A stretch of 64,000 bases of DNA from Natronomonas halophila (GTDB lineage Archaea; Halobacteriota; Halobacteria; Halobacteriales; Haloarculaceae): positions 1,116,001-1,180,000 of the forward strand of contig NZ_CP058334.1 of the NCBI RefSeq assembly GCF_013391085.1, in the 5' to 3' direction. This document shows, in pieces, positions 43,288-51,896 of this stretch. Position 1 is the first letter of the stretch; each line of letters begins with the position of its first letter. The notes beneath the pieces were generated by a model. The model made no database searches. It saw only the letters and a list, made by a program, of their open reading frames with translations, and was not told the DNA's origin. The position numbers were made by a program, and so were the translations under genes.

Positions 43288-44345
43288 TCTATCACCAGTT
43301 CCTCCTCGATTTCCTCGACGTCGAGTCCGGCCTCGCGGCCACGGGCGATCGCCCGGATGTTCTCGACTTCCCGCTCCTTTGCGAGGATATAGGAGAGAAC
43401 CGGACAGACCGACAGCGGGTAGCGGTTCGAAAGCTTCCCGGAGTATTCCAGAAGCGCCGCCTCCAGTCCGTGTTCGAACTGGATGAGGCTATCGGCGTCC
43501 TCCAGTTCCGTCAGCGCTTCATCGAGGTCGTCGCCGTAGGTGCTCTCCCGAATCCGGGAGACCAACTCGTCGACGTTCGTCGCCAACTGGCGGAGTTCCT
43601 CGCCGCTGAACAGGCGACCGCCTTCGATGAAGTACTCGGCGGGGTCGATGTCGGCGCCACTGCGTGCGATACGCAGGCCGTTCCGGAGGTTCCGGAAGTC
43701 GACTTCCGCTTCGAGGAACTCACGGTACAGCGCCGTCGGCGTGTCGGGTTCCGGCTGGCCGATGTCGTCCAGCAGGTGCGCGTAGAACGCGCGGTCGACG
43801 GCGTTCTCGAGCGGCACGAGCACGCCCTCGCTTTCGAAGTCCTCGAAGGCCTCCTCCAGCGGGTCGCCGAAGATGGTATCCGAAAGCTGTTCGACGACGT
43901 CCTCGATGCTCGTCGATTCGACGAGGCGGTCGAGGCGCTTGTCGGAGAACTCGCCCGTCCGGATGAGGTCGTCCTCGATGTCCTCGCGGGCGGCGTCGGT
44001 GTAGACGCCACGGATGACCGTCTTGACGTTCCAGGCGTCGAACTTCCGAAGGTAGTTCGCGATGTATCCGTAGAGGTCACCGTTGGACCACGAAAGCAGG
44101 TCGTCGAAATGCTTGGCCTGGTTCCGGTTGAGAGCGTACTCGACGAGGTCGACGCCCGAGTGGCGCGCACCCAGAGCGTTCATCTCGGCCTCGTATTCGG
44201 TGTCCTCCATGAAGCGGGCGATTTCGCTCGGGCCCATCCGGACCAGTTTGCGGTAATCGTCCGCGTCGAAGAGTTTCGCCCGCCGCGAACGGACTCGCGC
44301 CGTGACGTATTCGTAGTTCGAACTCCCTTCCGTTTTGATGCTCAT
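43284..44345 (-). CDS. atpC: A-type ATP synthase subunit C
   Basis: Subunit C (eukaryotic d homologue) links the rotor shaft to the K ring. The 353-residue helical protein has [87 protein letters not shown] and the end [44 protein letters not shown], typical of the family. It overlaps atpE and atpF by ATGA. Confidence 0.95.
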   Translation of the reverse strand: MSIKTEGSSNYEYVTARVRSRRAKLFDADDYRKLVRMGPSEIARFMEDTEYEAEMNALGARHSGVDLVEYALNRNQAKHFDDLLSWSNGDLYGYIANYLRKFDAWNVKTVIRGVYTDAAREDIEDDLIRTGEFSDKRLDRLVESTSIEDVVEQLSDTIFGDPLEEAFEDFESEGVLVPLENAVDRAFYAHLLDDIGQPEPDTPTALYREFLEAEVDFRNLRNGLRIARSGADIDPAEYFIEGGRLFSGEELRQLATNVDELVSRIRESTYGDDLDEALTELEDADSLIQFEHGLEAALLEYSGKLSNRYPLSVCPVLSYILAKEREVENIRAIARGREAGLDVEEIEEELVIE

Positions 44346-44923
44346 TCTTCGAAGAGGCGTGCGCTGATTTCGCGCAGGTTGTCGTCCCAGACATCCTCGA
44401 GGACGGAGTCGAACGTGTTATCGACGCGAACACGCGACTCGTCCGACTCGACGACGACGCCGCCGAGACAGTCGACGGGGTCGCCGACCTCGAAGCCGTC
44501 GTAGTCGGCGACGACCGACTCGAGCAGCTCCTGGTCGTTCTCGCGGCCGTGAACCCGGACCGACTCCGCGTCCTCGAATTCCTCGGCTGCGCCGTCGAGC
44601 AACGCCCGCGTAAGCTCCTCGCGTTCGTCGCCGGAGATGTCGGCTATCTGTGCTTCGACATCGTCGCGGACCTCCTCGAGAACCTCGCGGCGAGCCTCGA
44701 GGCGCTCCTGCTTGGCCTCGAGTTTCGCGCTGGAGAGTTTCTGCTCGCGTTCCTGGTCGACCGTCTTCTCGACCTCGCGTTCGGCCTCGGATCGGATGTC
44801 GTCGGCCTCCTGCTCGGCTTCGGAGACGATCTCCTCGGCACGCTCCTCTCCCTCTGCGCGAATCTCGTCCGCACGCGCGCGGGCTTCGTCTCGGATGTCC
44901 TCTACGACCGTATCAAGGCTCAT
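44342..44923 (-). CDS. atpE: A-type ATP synthase subunit E
   Basis: Subunit E forms the peripheral stalk with H. The 193-residue protein is a long N-terminal coiled coil (DTVVEDIRDEARARADEIRAEGEERAEEIVSEAEQEADDIRSEAEREVEKTVDQ) followed by a mixed C-terminal domain (ELTRALLDGAAEEFEDAESVRVHGRENDQELLESVVADYDGFEVGD...GGVVVESDESRVRVDNTFDSVLEDV). It starts 23 bp after atpK. Confidence 0.94.
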   Translation of the reverse strand: MSLDTVVEDIRDEARARADEIRAEGEERAEEIVSEAEQEADDIRSEAEREVEKTVDQEREQKLSSAKLEAKQERLEARREVLEEVRDDVEAQIADISGDEREELTRALLDGAAEEFEDAESVRVHGRENDQELLESVVADYDGFEVGDPVDCLGGVVVESDESRVRVDNTFDSVLEDVWDDNLREISARLFEE

Positions 44924-44946
44924 TGTTTGGAAAAGTTGGATGCGGT

Positions 44947-45213
44947 TTAGACGACGAAGACGACGACCAGCGCCAGAATCACGAGCGTCTCCGGCAGGAC
45001 CGTCAGAATCAGGCCACGACCGAAGAGGTCCTCGTTTTCTGCCATAGCGCCGACCGCCGCTGCGCCGATACCGCGTTCCGCATAGCCCGCACCGAAGGCC
45101 GCCAGACCGACCGCAAGCGCCGCAGCCGCCGCGGGTTCGAGGGCGGGGCCGCCCGTCGCGCCTTCTTGGAGAACCGGTGCAACACTGCTCAGGACCGTGG
45201 CAAGTTCAAGCAT
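44947..45213 (-). CDS. atpK: A-type ATP synthase subunit K (membrane rotor ring)
   Basis: Subunit K builds the ion-translocating ring. The 88-residue protein has two membrane helices (AAAALAVGLAAFGAGYAERGIGAAAVGAM and GRGLILTVLPETLVILALVVVFVV) after a ~25-residue N-terminus. The essential carboxylate is the Glu in LPETLVI. This is the single-hairpin form, not the duplicated or multiplied forms of some archaea. No Na+-binding ligand set is evident, so H+ is the likely ion. Confidence 0.94.
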   Translation of the reverse strand: MLELATVLSSVAPVLQEGATGGPALEPAAAAALAVGLAAFGAGYAERGIGAAAVGAMAENEDLFGRGLILTVLPETLVILALVVVFVV

Positions 45214-45274
45214 GGTTTGAGTTTCCGTCGGGTGGATTGACTGCTATCCGAACAGACGGATATGTTCGTACTGA

Positions 45275-45286
45275 GTTCATAAAACT
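45275..45286 (-). promoter_or_regulatory. candidate internal promoter before atpK
   Basis: On the minus strand AGTTTTATGAAC lies ~62-73 bp before the atpK start, in a 181-bp AT-richer gap between atpI and atpK. A T-run (TTTTTTG, ~45359-45365) just after atpI could stop the upstream transcript. A separate K-E-C-F-A-B transcript is inferred. Confidence 0.4.
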
Positions 45287-45394
45287 TCCCAAACGCCGCC
45301 GAAAACCGCCGTCCTATCGGTGTGTGAACGTTACACAGTACTGCGGCTATCCGACACCTCAAAAAACGGAAAATACCGAACCGAAGAGAGATCG

Positions 45395-47590
45395 CTACTC
45401 TTCGGTGGTGTACTGGCGGTCGTAGCCGAACGGCTCGTAGGGCTTGCCGCCACCCTCGTAGAACTTCCCGAAGAACTCGACGTACTCGAGACGCACGCCC
45501 TGTAGACCGGCGCTCGTAATCCCGAGCACGAGCACGAGGATGTGCCCGATGACGAGGATGAGGATACCGCCGACCACGCCAGCGACGCTGCCGTGGACCA
45601 GGCCTGCGGACATGATCTCGACGACCTCGTGGCCGTGGAACGTCGTCCCGACCTCCGATGGCATGCCGCCGACGCCGAAGTGCCAGTACTCGGTGGTCTC
45701 GCCGCCGTGGGTTTCCTCGGTGACGTAGACGCCGAACACCAGCAGGTTGACCACGAAGGCCATCCCGGCCTTCGCGAGCAGGACTGCGGCGATCCGGGTG
45801 TACGAGAGGACGTTGACGAGCACGTTGAGGAACTCGACGCCCTCGATGGGTTCACCGACGACCAGCAGCACGAGCCCGACCGCGAATACGGCGAGGCCGA
45901 CGAAGCCGACTATCTCGGAAAAGCCGGTGAAGCCGAGATGGAACGGGTGGCCCGCGAAGACGCCGTGGTCGGCGCTGACGAGCAGGTCAGGCGCGGCGCC
46001 GGACGGCGGGGCGTCCGCGAAGATCCACGCCCAGAACCCGAACATCATCATCAGCCACGAACCGCTCTCCATGACCGCGTCCGCGAAACTGTGGGAGAGG
46101 TTCTGGTAGAAGTCGATGATCCAGCCGATAGCCAGATGGACCATCCCGACCAGCAGGCTGATAGCGAGCCAACCGAGCGCGTAGTCGGCGTAGGCGGGGT
46201 TGAGACCCTTGTGAATCGGCGGGCTACCGCCCCAGACGACTTCCCCGAGCTGGTGTAGCCCGAAGAACTCGCCGTACAGAACGCCGAAAATAGCGGTGAA
46301 CAGGCCGGCCCAGATGCCGACGCCGCCAAGCGACCGGATACCCTCGGATTCGAACCGGCTCATCAGCAGGTAGCCGAGCCCCATATAGAGGAGCCCGTAG
46401 CCGAGGTCGCCGATCATGAACCCGAAGAACGCCGGGAACGTCAGGAACAGCACGAACGTCGGGTCGATTTCGTCGTATCGCGGGCGGTTGATGACGCCGA
46501 CAAGCGTCTCGAACGGTTTGACCGTCTTGGCGTTGTCCTGCACGACCGGCGGTTCGCCGCCGCTCATCGCCTGGCCGCCGTCCGCGACGGCCTCGCCGTC
46601 GTCGGTGGCGCCGTGTTCGATTTCGTCGTGGTCGTGTGCGTGGCCGTCCTCGTAGTCGGCCCGTTCGAGTTCCTCGACCTCGACGTGGTCGCCGACGTCC
46701 GCGCTCAGCGTCTCGGCGAGGTCGGCGTACTGGTCGCTGGGAATCCAGCCTTCGGCGATGAAGGCGTTGTCCGTCGTCGCGAAGGTCAGCGGTGCCTCGC
46801 GCTTCTGGACCTCGATGGAGAGTTTCTCCTCGGCGGCCAGGAGGAACCCGGCGACCTCGTGTTTGAGGTCTTCGAGTTCGTTTTCGACCGTCTCCAGTTT
46901 GGATTCGACCTGTTCGTGACGGTGCTGGAGGTCCTCGATGTAGGCTTCGGGGCTCGTCGCCTCGTCGCCGTCACCGAGGTCCGGAATCTCGTAGGGCGTA
47001 AAGGCCGCACCCACGAGCGCGTCGTCGAGGTCGACGTCCGGGTAGACGAAGACGGCGACGTAGTCGCCCTCCTCGAAGAGTTCGAACGACGTGACGCCGG
47101 AGGCGTCCGCGAGGGAGCGCCGGACCGCTTCGGCGTTACCTTCGCCGACGGCCGTCGTCAGCGAGTCGTAGCCCGAAAGCAGGTCGAGGTCGATGCCGAG
47201 TTCGGCGAAGGGCCGTGCGGTATCGACTTTCTCCTCGATGTCCCGGAGTTCCGCTTCCAGTTCGGAGCGGCGGTCGTCGAGTTCGTTGACGCGCTGGCGG
47301 GTCTCTTCGAGTTCCGCCTCGAGTTCCCCGTCGTCGAGGATACGCGTCCGCCCGGCGTCTTCCTCGGTGATGTCGAGGGTGCTTTCCAGCGCCCGGACGG
47401 TGACGAGTTTCTGGGCGGCCTCCTCGGCGCCCTCGATTGGGTCGCCGGGGTCGAAGCCGTCCCACGCGTCGTCGTAATCGGTGACGTGCAGGAGGTTGAC
47501 CGAGTGAATCGCCTCGATGGTCTCCTCCATGACCCGTTTGGATCCCGTCACCGAGACCCGACTCATTTTCTTAGGTCTGAGACTGGACAT
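45395..47590 (-). CDS. atpI: A-type ATP synthase subunit I (a-subunit)
   Basis: Subunit I provides the stator half-channels. The 731-residue protein has a cytosolic N-terminal half (to ~340) with long coiled-coil pairs (LEAELEETRQRVNELDDRRSELEAELRDIEEK and HRHEQVESKLETVENELEDLKHEVAGFLL). About eight helices follow, with FLTFPAFFGFMIGDLGYGLLY and NVLSYTRIAAVLLAKAGMAFVVN holding the essential Arg. The start MSSLRPKKMSRVSVTGSKRVME overlaps atpH by 20 bases. It was kept because LRP-x-x-MS is conserved; the ATG at 47566 is the alternative. Confidence 0.94.
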   Translation of the reverse strand: MSSLRPKKMSRVSVTGSKRVMEETIEAIHSVNLLHVTDYDDAWDGFDPGDPIEGAEEAAQKLVTVRALESTLDITEEDAGRTRILDDGELEAELEETRQRVNELDDRRSELEAELRDIEEKVDTARPFAELGIDLDLLSGYDSLTTAVGEGNAEAVRRSLADASGVTSFELFEEGDYVAVFVYPDVDLDDALVGAAFTPYEIPDLGDGDEATSPEAYIEDLQHRHEQVESKLETVENELEDLKHEVAGFLLAAEEKLSIEVQKREAPLTFATTDNAFIAEGWIPSDQYADLAETLSADVGDHVEVEELERADYEDGHAHDHDEIEHGATDDGEAVADGGQAMSGGEPPVVQDNAKTVKPFETLVGVINRPRYDEIDPTFVLFLTFPAFFGFMIGDLGYGLLYMGLGYLLMSRFESEGIRSLGGVGIWAGLFTAIFGVLYGEFFGLHQLGEVVWGGSPPIHKGLNPAYADYALGWLAISLLVGMVHLAIGWIIDFYQNLSHSFADAVMESGSWLMMMFGFWAWIFADAPPSGAAPDLLVSADHGVFAGHPFHLGFTGFSEIVGFVGLAVFAVGLVLLVVGEPIEGVEFLNVLVNVLSYTRIAAVLLAKAGMAFVVNLLVFGVYVTEETHGGETTEYWHFGVGGMPSEVGTTFHGHEVVEIMSAGLVHGSVAGVVGGILILVIGHILVLVLGITSAGLQGVRLEYVEFFGKFYEGGGKPYEPFGYDRQYTTEE

Positions 47591-47909
47591 CCACCGCCTC
47601 CTTGAACAGGTCTACCGCGTGGTCGACAGCCTCATCTCGGCGCTTTTCGGCGCGTGTTTCGAGGGCCTCACGCTCCTCTTTGCCCGTCGCGAGGATCTTC
47701 TCGCGTTCGGCCTCGATCTCCTCGCGTGCCTCCGCGAGACGCTCCTCTTTGAGCTCGGAGGCATCCTCACGAGCCTCTTCGCGGATGCGGTCGGCCTCCT
47801 CACGCGCCTCCGCGATGCGCTCTTCGCGCGATTCTTTCGCGTCGGCGACGATCTCGTCGGCCTCACGCTCGGCCTCCTTGATTCGGTCAAGAACCTCTGG
47901 CCTGGCCAT
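47571..47909 (-). CDS. atpH: A-type ATP synthase subunit H
   Basis: Subunit H is the peripheral-stalk partner of E. The 112-residue protein is one continuous right-handed-type coiled coil of Glu/Arg/Ala heptads or hendecads (RPEVLDRIKEAEREADEIVADAKESREERIAEAREEADRIREEAREDASELKEERL). It is the first gene of the cluster; the promoter should lie in 47910-48058. Expression order H-I-K-E-C-F-A-B-D is the standard haloarchaeal one. Confidence 0.92.
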   Translation of the reverse strand: MARPEVLDRIKEAEREADEIVADAKESREERIAEAREEADRIREEAREDASELKEERLAEAREEIEAEREKILATGKEEREALETRAEKRRDEAVDHAVDLFKEAVDVQSQT

Positions 47910-48058
47910 AATTATATCATCTGACGCTTCGGAAAGCGCCTATTTGGTAGTTGCGAAAGCGATTAACCGTGTTCGGGTGATTTGGCGTGTTAGCGACACC
48001 CACAGTCGAGGCGCCAGGATAAGCAGAATTATGCCCGGACCGTTCCAAGGACCCCCCA
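47910..48058. promoter_or_regulatory. divergent promoter region of the ATP synthase cluster and methyltransferase
   Basis: This is 149 bp between the atpH start (minus) and the methyltransferase start (plus). It is more AT-rich than its surroundings. On the minus strand it has GATGATATAATT directly before atpH and GGTTAATCGC (~47962-47971). On the plus strand CAGGATAAGCAGAATT lies ~40 bp before the methyltransferase. Confidence 0.45.
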
Positions 48059-48730
48059 ATGGGAGTCCTCGAAGACAAGTCGCGAGCGCGGGTCTTCTAC
48101 AAGTACCTCTCGAAGGCGTACGACGCCATCAACCCGTTCATCTGGAACGAGGAGATGCGCGACGAAGCCCTCGAATGGCTCGACGCCGACGAGGGCGACC
48201 GCGTCCTCGACGTCGGCTGCGGGACCGGCTTCGCCACCGAAGGCCTGCTCCGATACACCGACGACATCTGGGCGCTCGACCAGTCGGCCCACCAACTCGA
48301 GAAGGCCTTCGCCAAGTTCGGCAAGCGCGGCGACGTGAAGTTCCACCGCGGCGACGCCGAGCGCCTCCCCTTCGAGGACGACAGTTTCGACGCCTACTGG
48401 TCCTCCGGGTCCATCGAGTACTGGCCCAACCCCGTCGCGGCGCTCCGGGAGGCCCGCCGCGTGACCAAACCCGGCGGCACCGTCCTCGTCGTCGGCCCCG
48501 ACTACCCCAACTCGACGCTGTTTCAGAAACTCGCCGACGCCATCATGCTGTTTTACGACGAGGACGAGGCCGACCGGATGTTCGCCGAGGCCGGCTTCGA
48601 GGAGTTCGAACACCACATCCAGCAGCGCGCTCCCGGCACGCCCCGAGCCATCACCACCGTCGCGCGCGTCCCCGACGACACGGACGAGGCCGGCGAGGAA
48701 GCGACAGACACACGGACATCGACCGCCTGA
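48059..48730 (+). CDS. SAM-dependent methyltransferase, benzoquinol/menaquinone type
   Basis: The 223-residue class I methyltransferase has the SAM motif VLDVGCGTGFATEGLL, DQSAHQLEKAFAKF, FHRGDAERLPFEDDSFDAYWSSGSIEYWPNP and RVTKPGGTVLVVGPDYP. The N-terminus RARVFYKYLSKAYDAINPFIWNEEMRDEAL resembles plant and cyanobacterial methyl-phytylbenzoquinol methyltransferases and UbiE/MenG-like enzymes. A role in methylating menaquinone precursors, the haloarchaeal respiratory quinones, is therefore reasonable. It is divergent from the ATP synthase cluster. Confidence 0.75.
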   Translation: MGVLEDKSRARVFYKYLSKAYDAINPFIWNEEMRDEALEWLDADEGDRVLDVGCGTGFATEGLLRYTDDIWALDQSAHQLEKAFAKFGKRGDVKFHRGDAERLPFEDDSFDAYWSSGSIEYWPNPVAALREARRVTKPGGTVLVVGPDYPNSTLFQKLADAIMLFYDEDEADRMFAEAGFEEFEHHIQQRAPGTPRAITTVARVPDDTDEAGEEATDTRTSTA

Positions 48731-48731
48731 A

Positions 48732-49199
48732 TCAGCCCGCCTCGCGGACACGGACGGCCAATTCTGCGGTTTCGGTTCCACCGACGTAGATTCGTATCTC
48801 GACGGTCGCACCCACAGCCAGCGTCGGCTCGTTCGTCCCCGCAATCCGGAGTTCCGCCGTTTCGCCCGCCTGCCACTCGCCGGTGTACGCGGAATTGAAC
48901 GGCCCGGTCGGCCCGCTCTCGAAGCCGCGGGCCGAAAAGAAGGGGACGGGTGGCTGTGCCGCCAGCGGTTCGCCGTCGACGCGAACCCGTACTCGGAGGG
49001 TCTCGGGAGCGATGGCGGCACCGCCGAGATGTGTCACCCGGACCGCGCCGCTCGCGTCGGCCTCGGCCTCGAAATGCGCGGCGGGCGCAGGGGTAGGTGG
49101 GTCGACGGCAACCGCTGTACCGACGATAACGGCACCGGTGACGGTTATCGCCGTCAACAGCAGACAGCCGATAACTGGGGAGAGGGCGCGGTCGGACAC
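48732..49199 (-). CDS. type IV pilin-like protein (archaeal pilin N-terminal domain)
   Basis: The frame opens at 49331, but a GTG at 49199 gives VSDRALSPVIGCLLLTAITVTGAVIVGTAV, a canonical class III signal: the ALSPVIG motif is followed by a hydrophobic helix. The product is 155 residues and prepilin peptidase would cut before SPVIG. The mature domain is beta-rich (VRVTHLGGAAIAPETLRVRVRVDGEPL, GATVEIRIYVGGTETAELAVRV). Such proteins form haloarchaeal adhesion pili or pseudopilins. The processing enzyme is probably the one at 18147-19163. Confidence 0.8.
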   Translation of the reverse strand: MSDRALSPVIGCLLLTAITVTGAVIVGTAVAVDPPTPAPAAHFEAEADASGAVRVTHLGGAAIAPETLRVRVRVDGEPLAAQPPVPFFSARGFESGPTGPFNSAYTGEWQAGETAELRIAGTNEPTLAVGATVEIRIYVGGTETAELAVRVREAG

Positions 49200-49246
49200 G
49201 CGGGGACTGGCCGCGTTCTCCGATAAAAAGGCGCGGGTGGAGGCTG

Positions 49247-50500
49247 TCAGTCCAGTCGCGTTTCGACCGACACCGTCCGGCCGCCGTGCGTCGCGTTGAC
49301 CGTCAGGTCTCCGCGGGGAGCGACCGTCCACAGCCGTCGGCTATCCGTCGTTCCGAGCGAATCGCCGTTGACGTCGACGGCCGCATCGACGCGCTCGCCG
49401 GTCTCGTTGTCGAGGACAGCGATGCCGAGCGGGCCGCCTGCCCGCGTCGTATTGACGACGAGCCGAAGGTCACCGTCGGTCGTCGTGTTTTCGACGGTCG
49501 TCGTCGGAACGAGCGTCGGGTCCTTGAACTGTAGCTCGTAGAAGACGTCGGCGGTCGTTCCGTCGAAGAAGGTGACCAGCGCAGGCGTGGTCGCCGCATG
49601 GGAGTGGCCGATGTCGAGCGGCCAAACGCCCGCATAGGTGAAGTGGTGTGGCGGCCCACCGTAGCGACCGATCTGAATCCCGCCTTCCTGGTTTTCCTCG
49701 GTCCAGGGGTAGAGTTGCGCGAACCGCTGTTCGACTTCTTCGGCGGTGAGCCCCGACTGCTCCGCCGAGCCACGGGCACCACGGATGTGAGTTTCCCGAA
49801 CGTACTGTGGGTTCTCGATGGAGGGCTCGTCGACAGTCGCGAGCGCGATATTCGCATCGCCCGTCTCGAGATATACGCGCTGGCCGTCGCCGGTCCGAGT
49901 CGTCTCCTCCAGATGCTGTCGGACGGGGCCGTACAGGGGGAGCAACCGCGCCCTGAACGTCCCGAACTCCTGTCTGGACAGGACCGGCTCATCCAGTCGG
50001 CTGTTCTGTCGGTAAAGCGTCGTGACGAGCCCATCGAGTTCACGGGCTTCGGCGTCGACGACGGCGAGGGTACGGAGGAGTTGTGTCACGGTTATCTCTC
50101 CCGCCGCGTAGCCGCTGATCGCACGCCGTTCCCTGCTTTCGAGCCGTTGGATTCGCGTATCGAGCCGGTCGGCGGTCCGCCGAACCGCCGCCTGACGCTC
50201 GGTTTCGTTGTCCGAACCCCGCATCACGCCTCGGAGCGCGATTTCGGTCGACTGGGTGCGGATAGTCGCCGTATTACTGCTGACGGCCGCTGCGACGTCG
50301 AGTTGACCCCTGGCCGTGGACGTTCGGTCAATATCCGATTCGGGAATCGCGAGGTATTCCGACGTATTGCCGGCGCTGACGACGTTCGAATCGCCGTGTT
50401 CGGTCGACGACGCCTGCGCGCCGTCGGCGGCGACCGGAACTCCGGCGACCAGCGACAGACAGCAGAGGAGGGCGAGCGTGACCGCGCGGAGGCCGTTCAT
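49247..50500 (-). CDS. secreted protein of the haloarchaeal DUF7096/DUF7094 type
   Basis: The 417-residue protein has a Sec signal peptide (MNGLRAVTLALLCCLSLVAGVPVAADG). A helical region (~90-200: RRTADRLDTRIQRLESRERRAISGYAAGEITVTQLLRTLAVVDAEARELDGLVTTLYR) and a beta-rich C-terminal half rich in Asn-x-Ser/Thr sites follow. No membrane anchor is apparent. It resembles the secreted DUF7096-type proteins of haloarchaea, function unknown. It is divergent from a membrane-anchored HTH gene and adjacent to a pilin gene on the same strand. Confidence 0.65.
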   Translation of the reverse strand: MNGLRAVTLALLCCLSLVAGVPVAADGAQASSTEHGDSNVVSAGNTSEYLAIPESDIDRTSTARGQLDVAAAVSSNTATIRTQSTEIALRGVMRGSDNETERQAAVRRTADRLDTRIQRLESRERRAISGYAAGEITVTQLLRTLAVVDAEARELDGLVTTLYRQNSRLDEPVLSRQEFGTFRARLLPLYGPVRQHLEETTRTGDGQRVYLETGDANIALATVDEPSIENPQYVRETHIRGARGSAEQSGLTAEEVEQRFAQLYPWTEENQEGGIQIGRYGGPPHHFTYAGVWPLDIGHSHAATTPALVTFFDGTTADVFYELQFKDPTLVPTTTVENTTTDGDLRLVVNTTRAGGPLGIAVLDNETGERVDAAVDVNGDSLGTTDSRRLWTVAPRGDLTVNATHGGRTVSVETRLD

Positions 50501-50580
50501 ATCGGGTGGTCAACACGGGAGAACAAAAATCCGACCGTCATATCCTCGTCAGGCATCGTCCACGGAGAACCGCCGAGACC

Positions 50581-50607
50581 GTTTATAAGACGTGGAAACC
50601 TTTTATC
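50581..50607 (+). promoter_or_regulatory. two TATA-like boxes upstream of the membrane-anchored HTH gene
   Basis: GTTTATAA (50581-50588) and CTTTTATCA (~50599-50607) lie ~70 and ~50 bp before the ATG at 50654. Together they suggest a promoter with a 20-45-base leader, in the divergent gap with the secreted-protein gene. Confidence 0.5.
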
Positions 50608-50653
50608 ACCCGATAGAAAGCGTTTTCCCGCGGGGGTGTGCATCAATCGCCCA

Positions 50654-51772
50654 ATGCGGTATTGCCGCCCCGTACTCCTGTGTGCCCTCCTCCTCGTGGC
50701 GTCCACCGTCGGGGCCGTACCGGCCAGCGCCCAGCCCGCCACCGAGGAGACCACCTTCGATGTGCAACTCCAGGACAACGGGGACGCCCGCTGGACCATC
50801 GTCATCGGCGTCCCGCTGGAGGACCAACGGGATCTCGAGGACTTCCGCGCGTTCGGCCAGCGGTTCGAGAACAACCAGGAGGACTTCCCGGTCGGCGTCG
50901 ATACCTTCGAGTTGGCCGCTTCGGAGGCCTCGACAGCGACCGGCAGGGAGATGTCCATCGAGTCCACCGAGCGCCGTGCCGTCGTCGTCAACGACACCGT
51001 AGCGGGCGAGTCGGCGACGGGCTACGGCGAGTTGCAGGTGTCGTTTACCTGGACTTCCTTCGCCCGCGTCGACAACGGAACGATGTACGTCGGTGACGCG
51101 TTCAACACCACCAACGGCACCTGGCTTCCGGGGCTGGAACCCGACCAGAACCTGGTCATCCGCGCGCCGCCGGGCTACGGCGGCCCGACGACCTCACCCA
51201 TCGGCGCCGAAGGCGGCGACCTGAGATGGGAAGGTCCCCAGACCTTCGACCCCGGCTACTTCGAAATCGAATACGAGTCGCGCGGAATCGGTGGAGTCGA
51301 CACGGGGATGGACCTCCCGACGCTACTGCTCGTCGGTGCGTTGATTACGAGCGGTGCCGCACTCTTGCTCGGCCTGTATCTCCTGTGGCGCCGCCGCAAC
51401 GGGGAGAGCGAGACGTCGGCGACGGATTCCGAACCGGGCGGGGAGCCGACATCCGCGCCCGACTCCGAGACACAGACCGGCGCCAACGGCACGGCCGGGG
51501 CCGGAACCGGAGCGGCAGCAGCCACCGACGAGGAACCGGACCCCGAACTCCTCTCGGACGAGGAGCGCGTCGAATACCTGCTCGAACGGAACGGCGGGCG
51601 GATGAAACAGGCCAACATCGTCAAGGAGACCGGCTGGTCGAACGCCAAGGTCTCACAACTCCTCTCGTCGATGGAGGAAGAAGGCCGCGTCGACAAACTC
51701 CGAATCGGTCGGGAGAACCTCATCAGCCTCCCGGACGAGGGCCTCGGCGAGATTCCTGAAGACGACGAATAG
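50654..51772 (+). CDS. membrane-anchored winged-helix regulator with extracellular domain
   Basis: From the ATG at 50654 the product is 372 residues with an ordered set of parts. These are a Sec signal (RPVLLCALLLVASTVGAVPASAQ), an extracellular domain (~25-215: ETTFDVQLQDNGDARWTIVIGVPLEDQRDLEDF...NTTNGTWLPGLEPDQNLVIRAPPGYG), one helix (LPTLLLVGALITSGAALLLGLYLLW), and a disordered linker. A cytosolic winged helix at the C-terminus follows (DEERVEYLLERNGGRMKQANIVKETGWSNAKVSQLLSSMEEEGRVDKLRIGRENLI). It is a one-component transmembrane sensor-regulator, divergent from a secreted protein gene. Confidence 0.8.
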   Translation: MRYCRPVLLCALLLVASTVGAVPASAQPATEETTFDVQLQDNGDARWTIVIGVPLEDQRDLEDFRAFGQRFENNQEDFPVGVDTFELAASEASTATGREMSIESTERRAVVVNDTVAGESATGYGELQVSFTWTSFARVDNGTMYVGDAFNTTNGTWLPGLEPDQNLVIRAPPGYGGPTTSPIGAEGGDLRWEGPQTFDPGYFEIEYESRGIGGVDTGMDLPTLLLVGALITSGAALLLGLYLLWRRRNGESETSATDSEPGGEPTSAPDSETQTGANGTAGAGTGAAAATDEEPDPELLSDEERVEYLLERNGGRMKQANIVKETGWSNAKVSQLLSSMEEEGRVDKLRIGRENLISLPDEGLGEIPEDDE

Positions 51773-51855
51773 CCGCGTCCATCGACATCCCGCAGCCCGT
51801 TGAACACTGTTTATCACCGTATAAGACAACGACAAACGCTGTACGATTCGGAAAC

Positions 51856-51863
51856 GTTTAACC
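51856..51863 (+). promoter_or_regulatory. TATA box of the etfBA operon
   Basis: GTTTAACC lies ~38 bp before the etfB ATG at 51897, implying a leader of about 10-15 bases. Confidence 0.5.
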
Positions 51864-51896
51864 ACGGACAGTCGTCATATCCGGTGACTAGCCACT

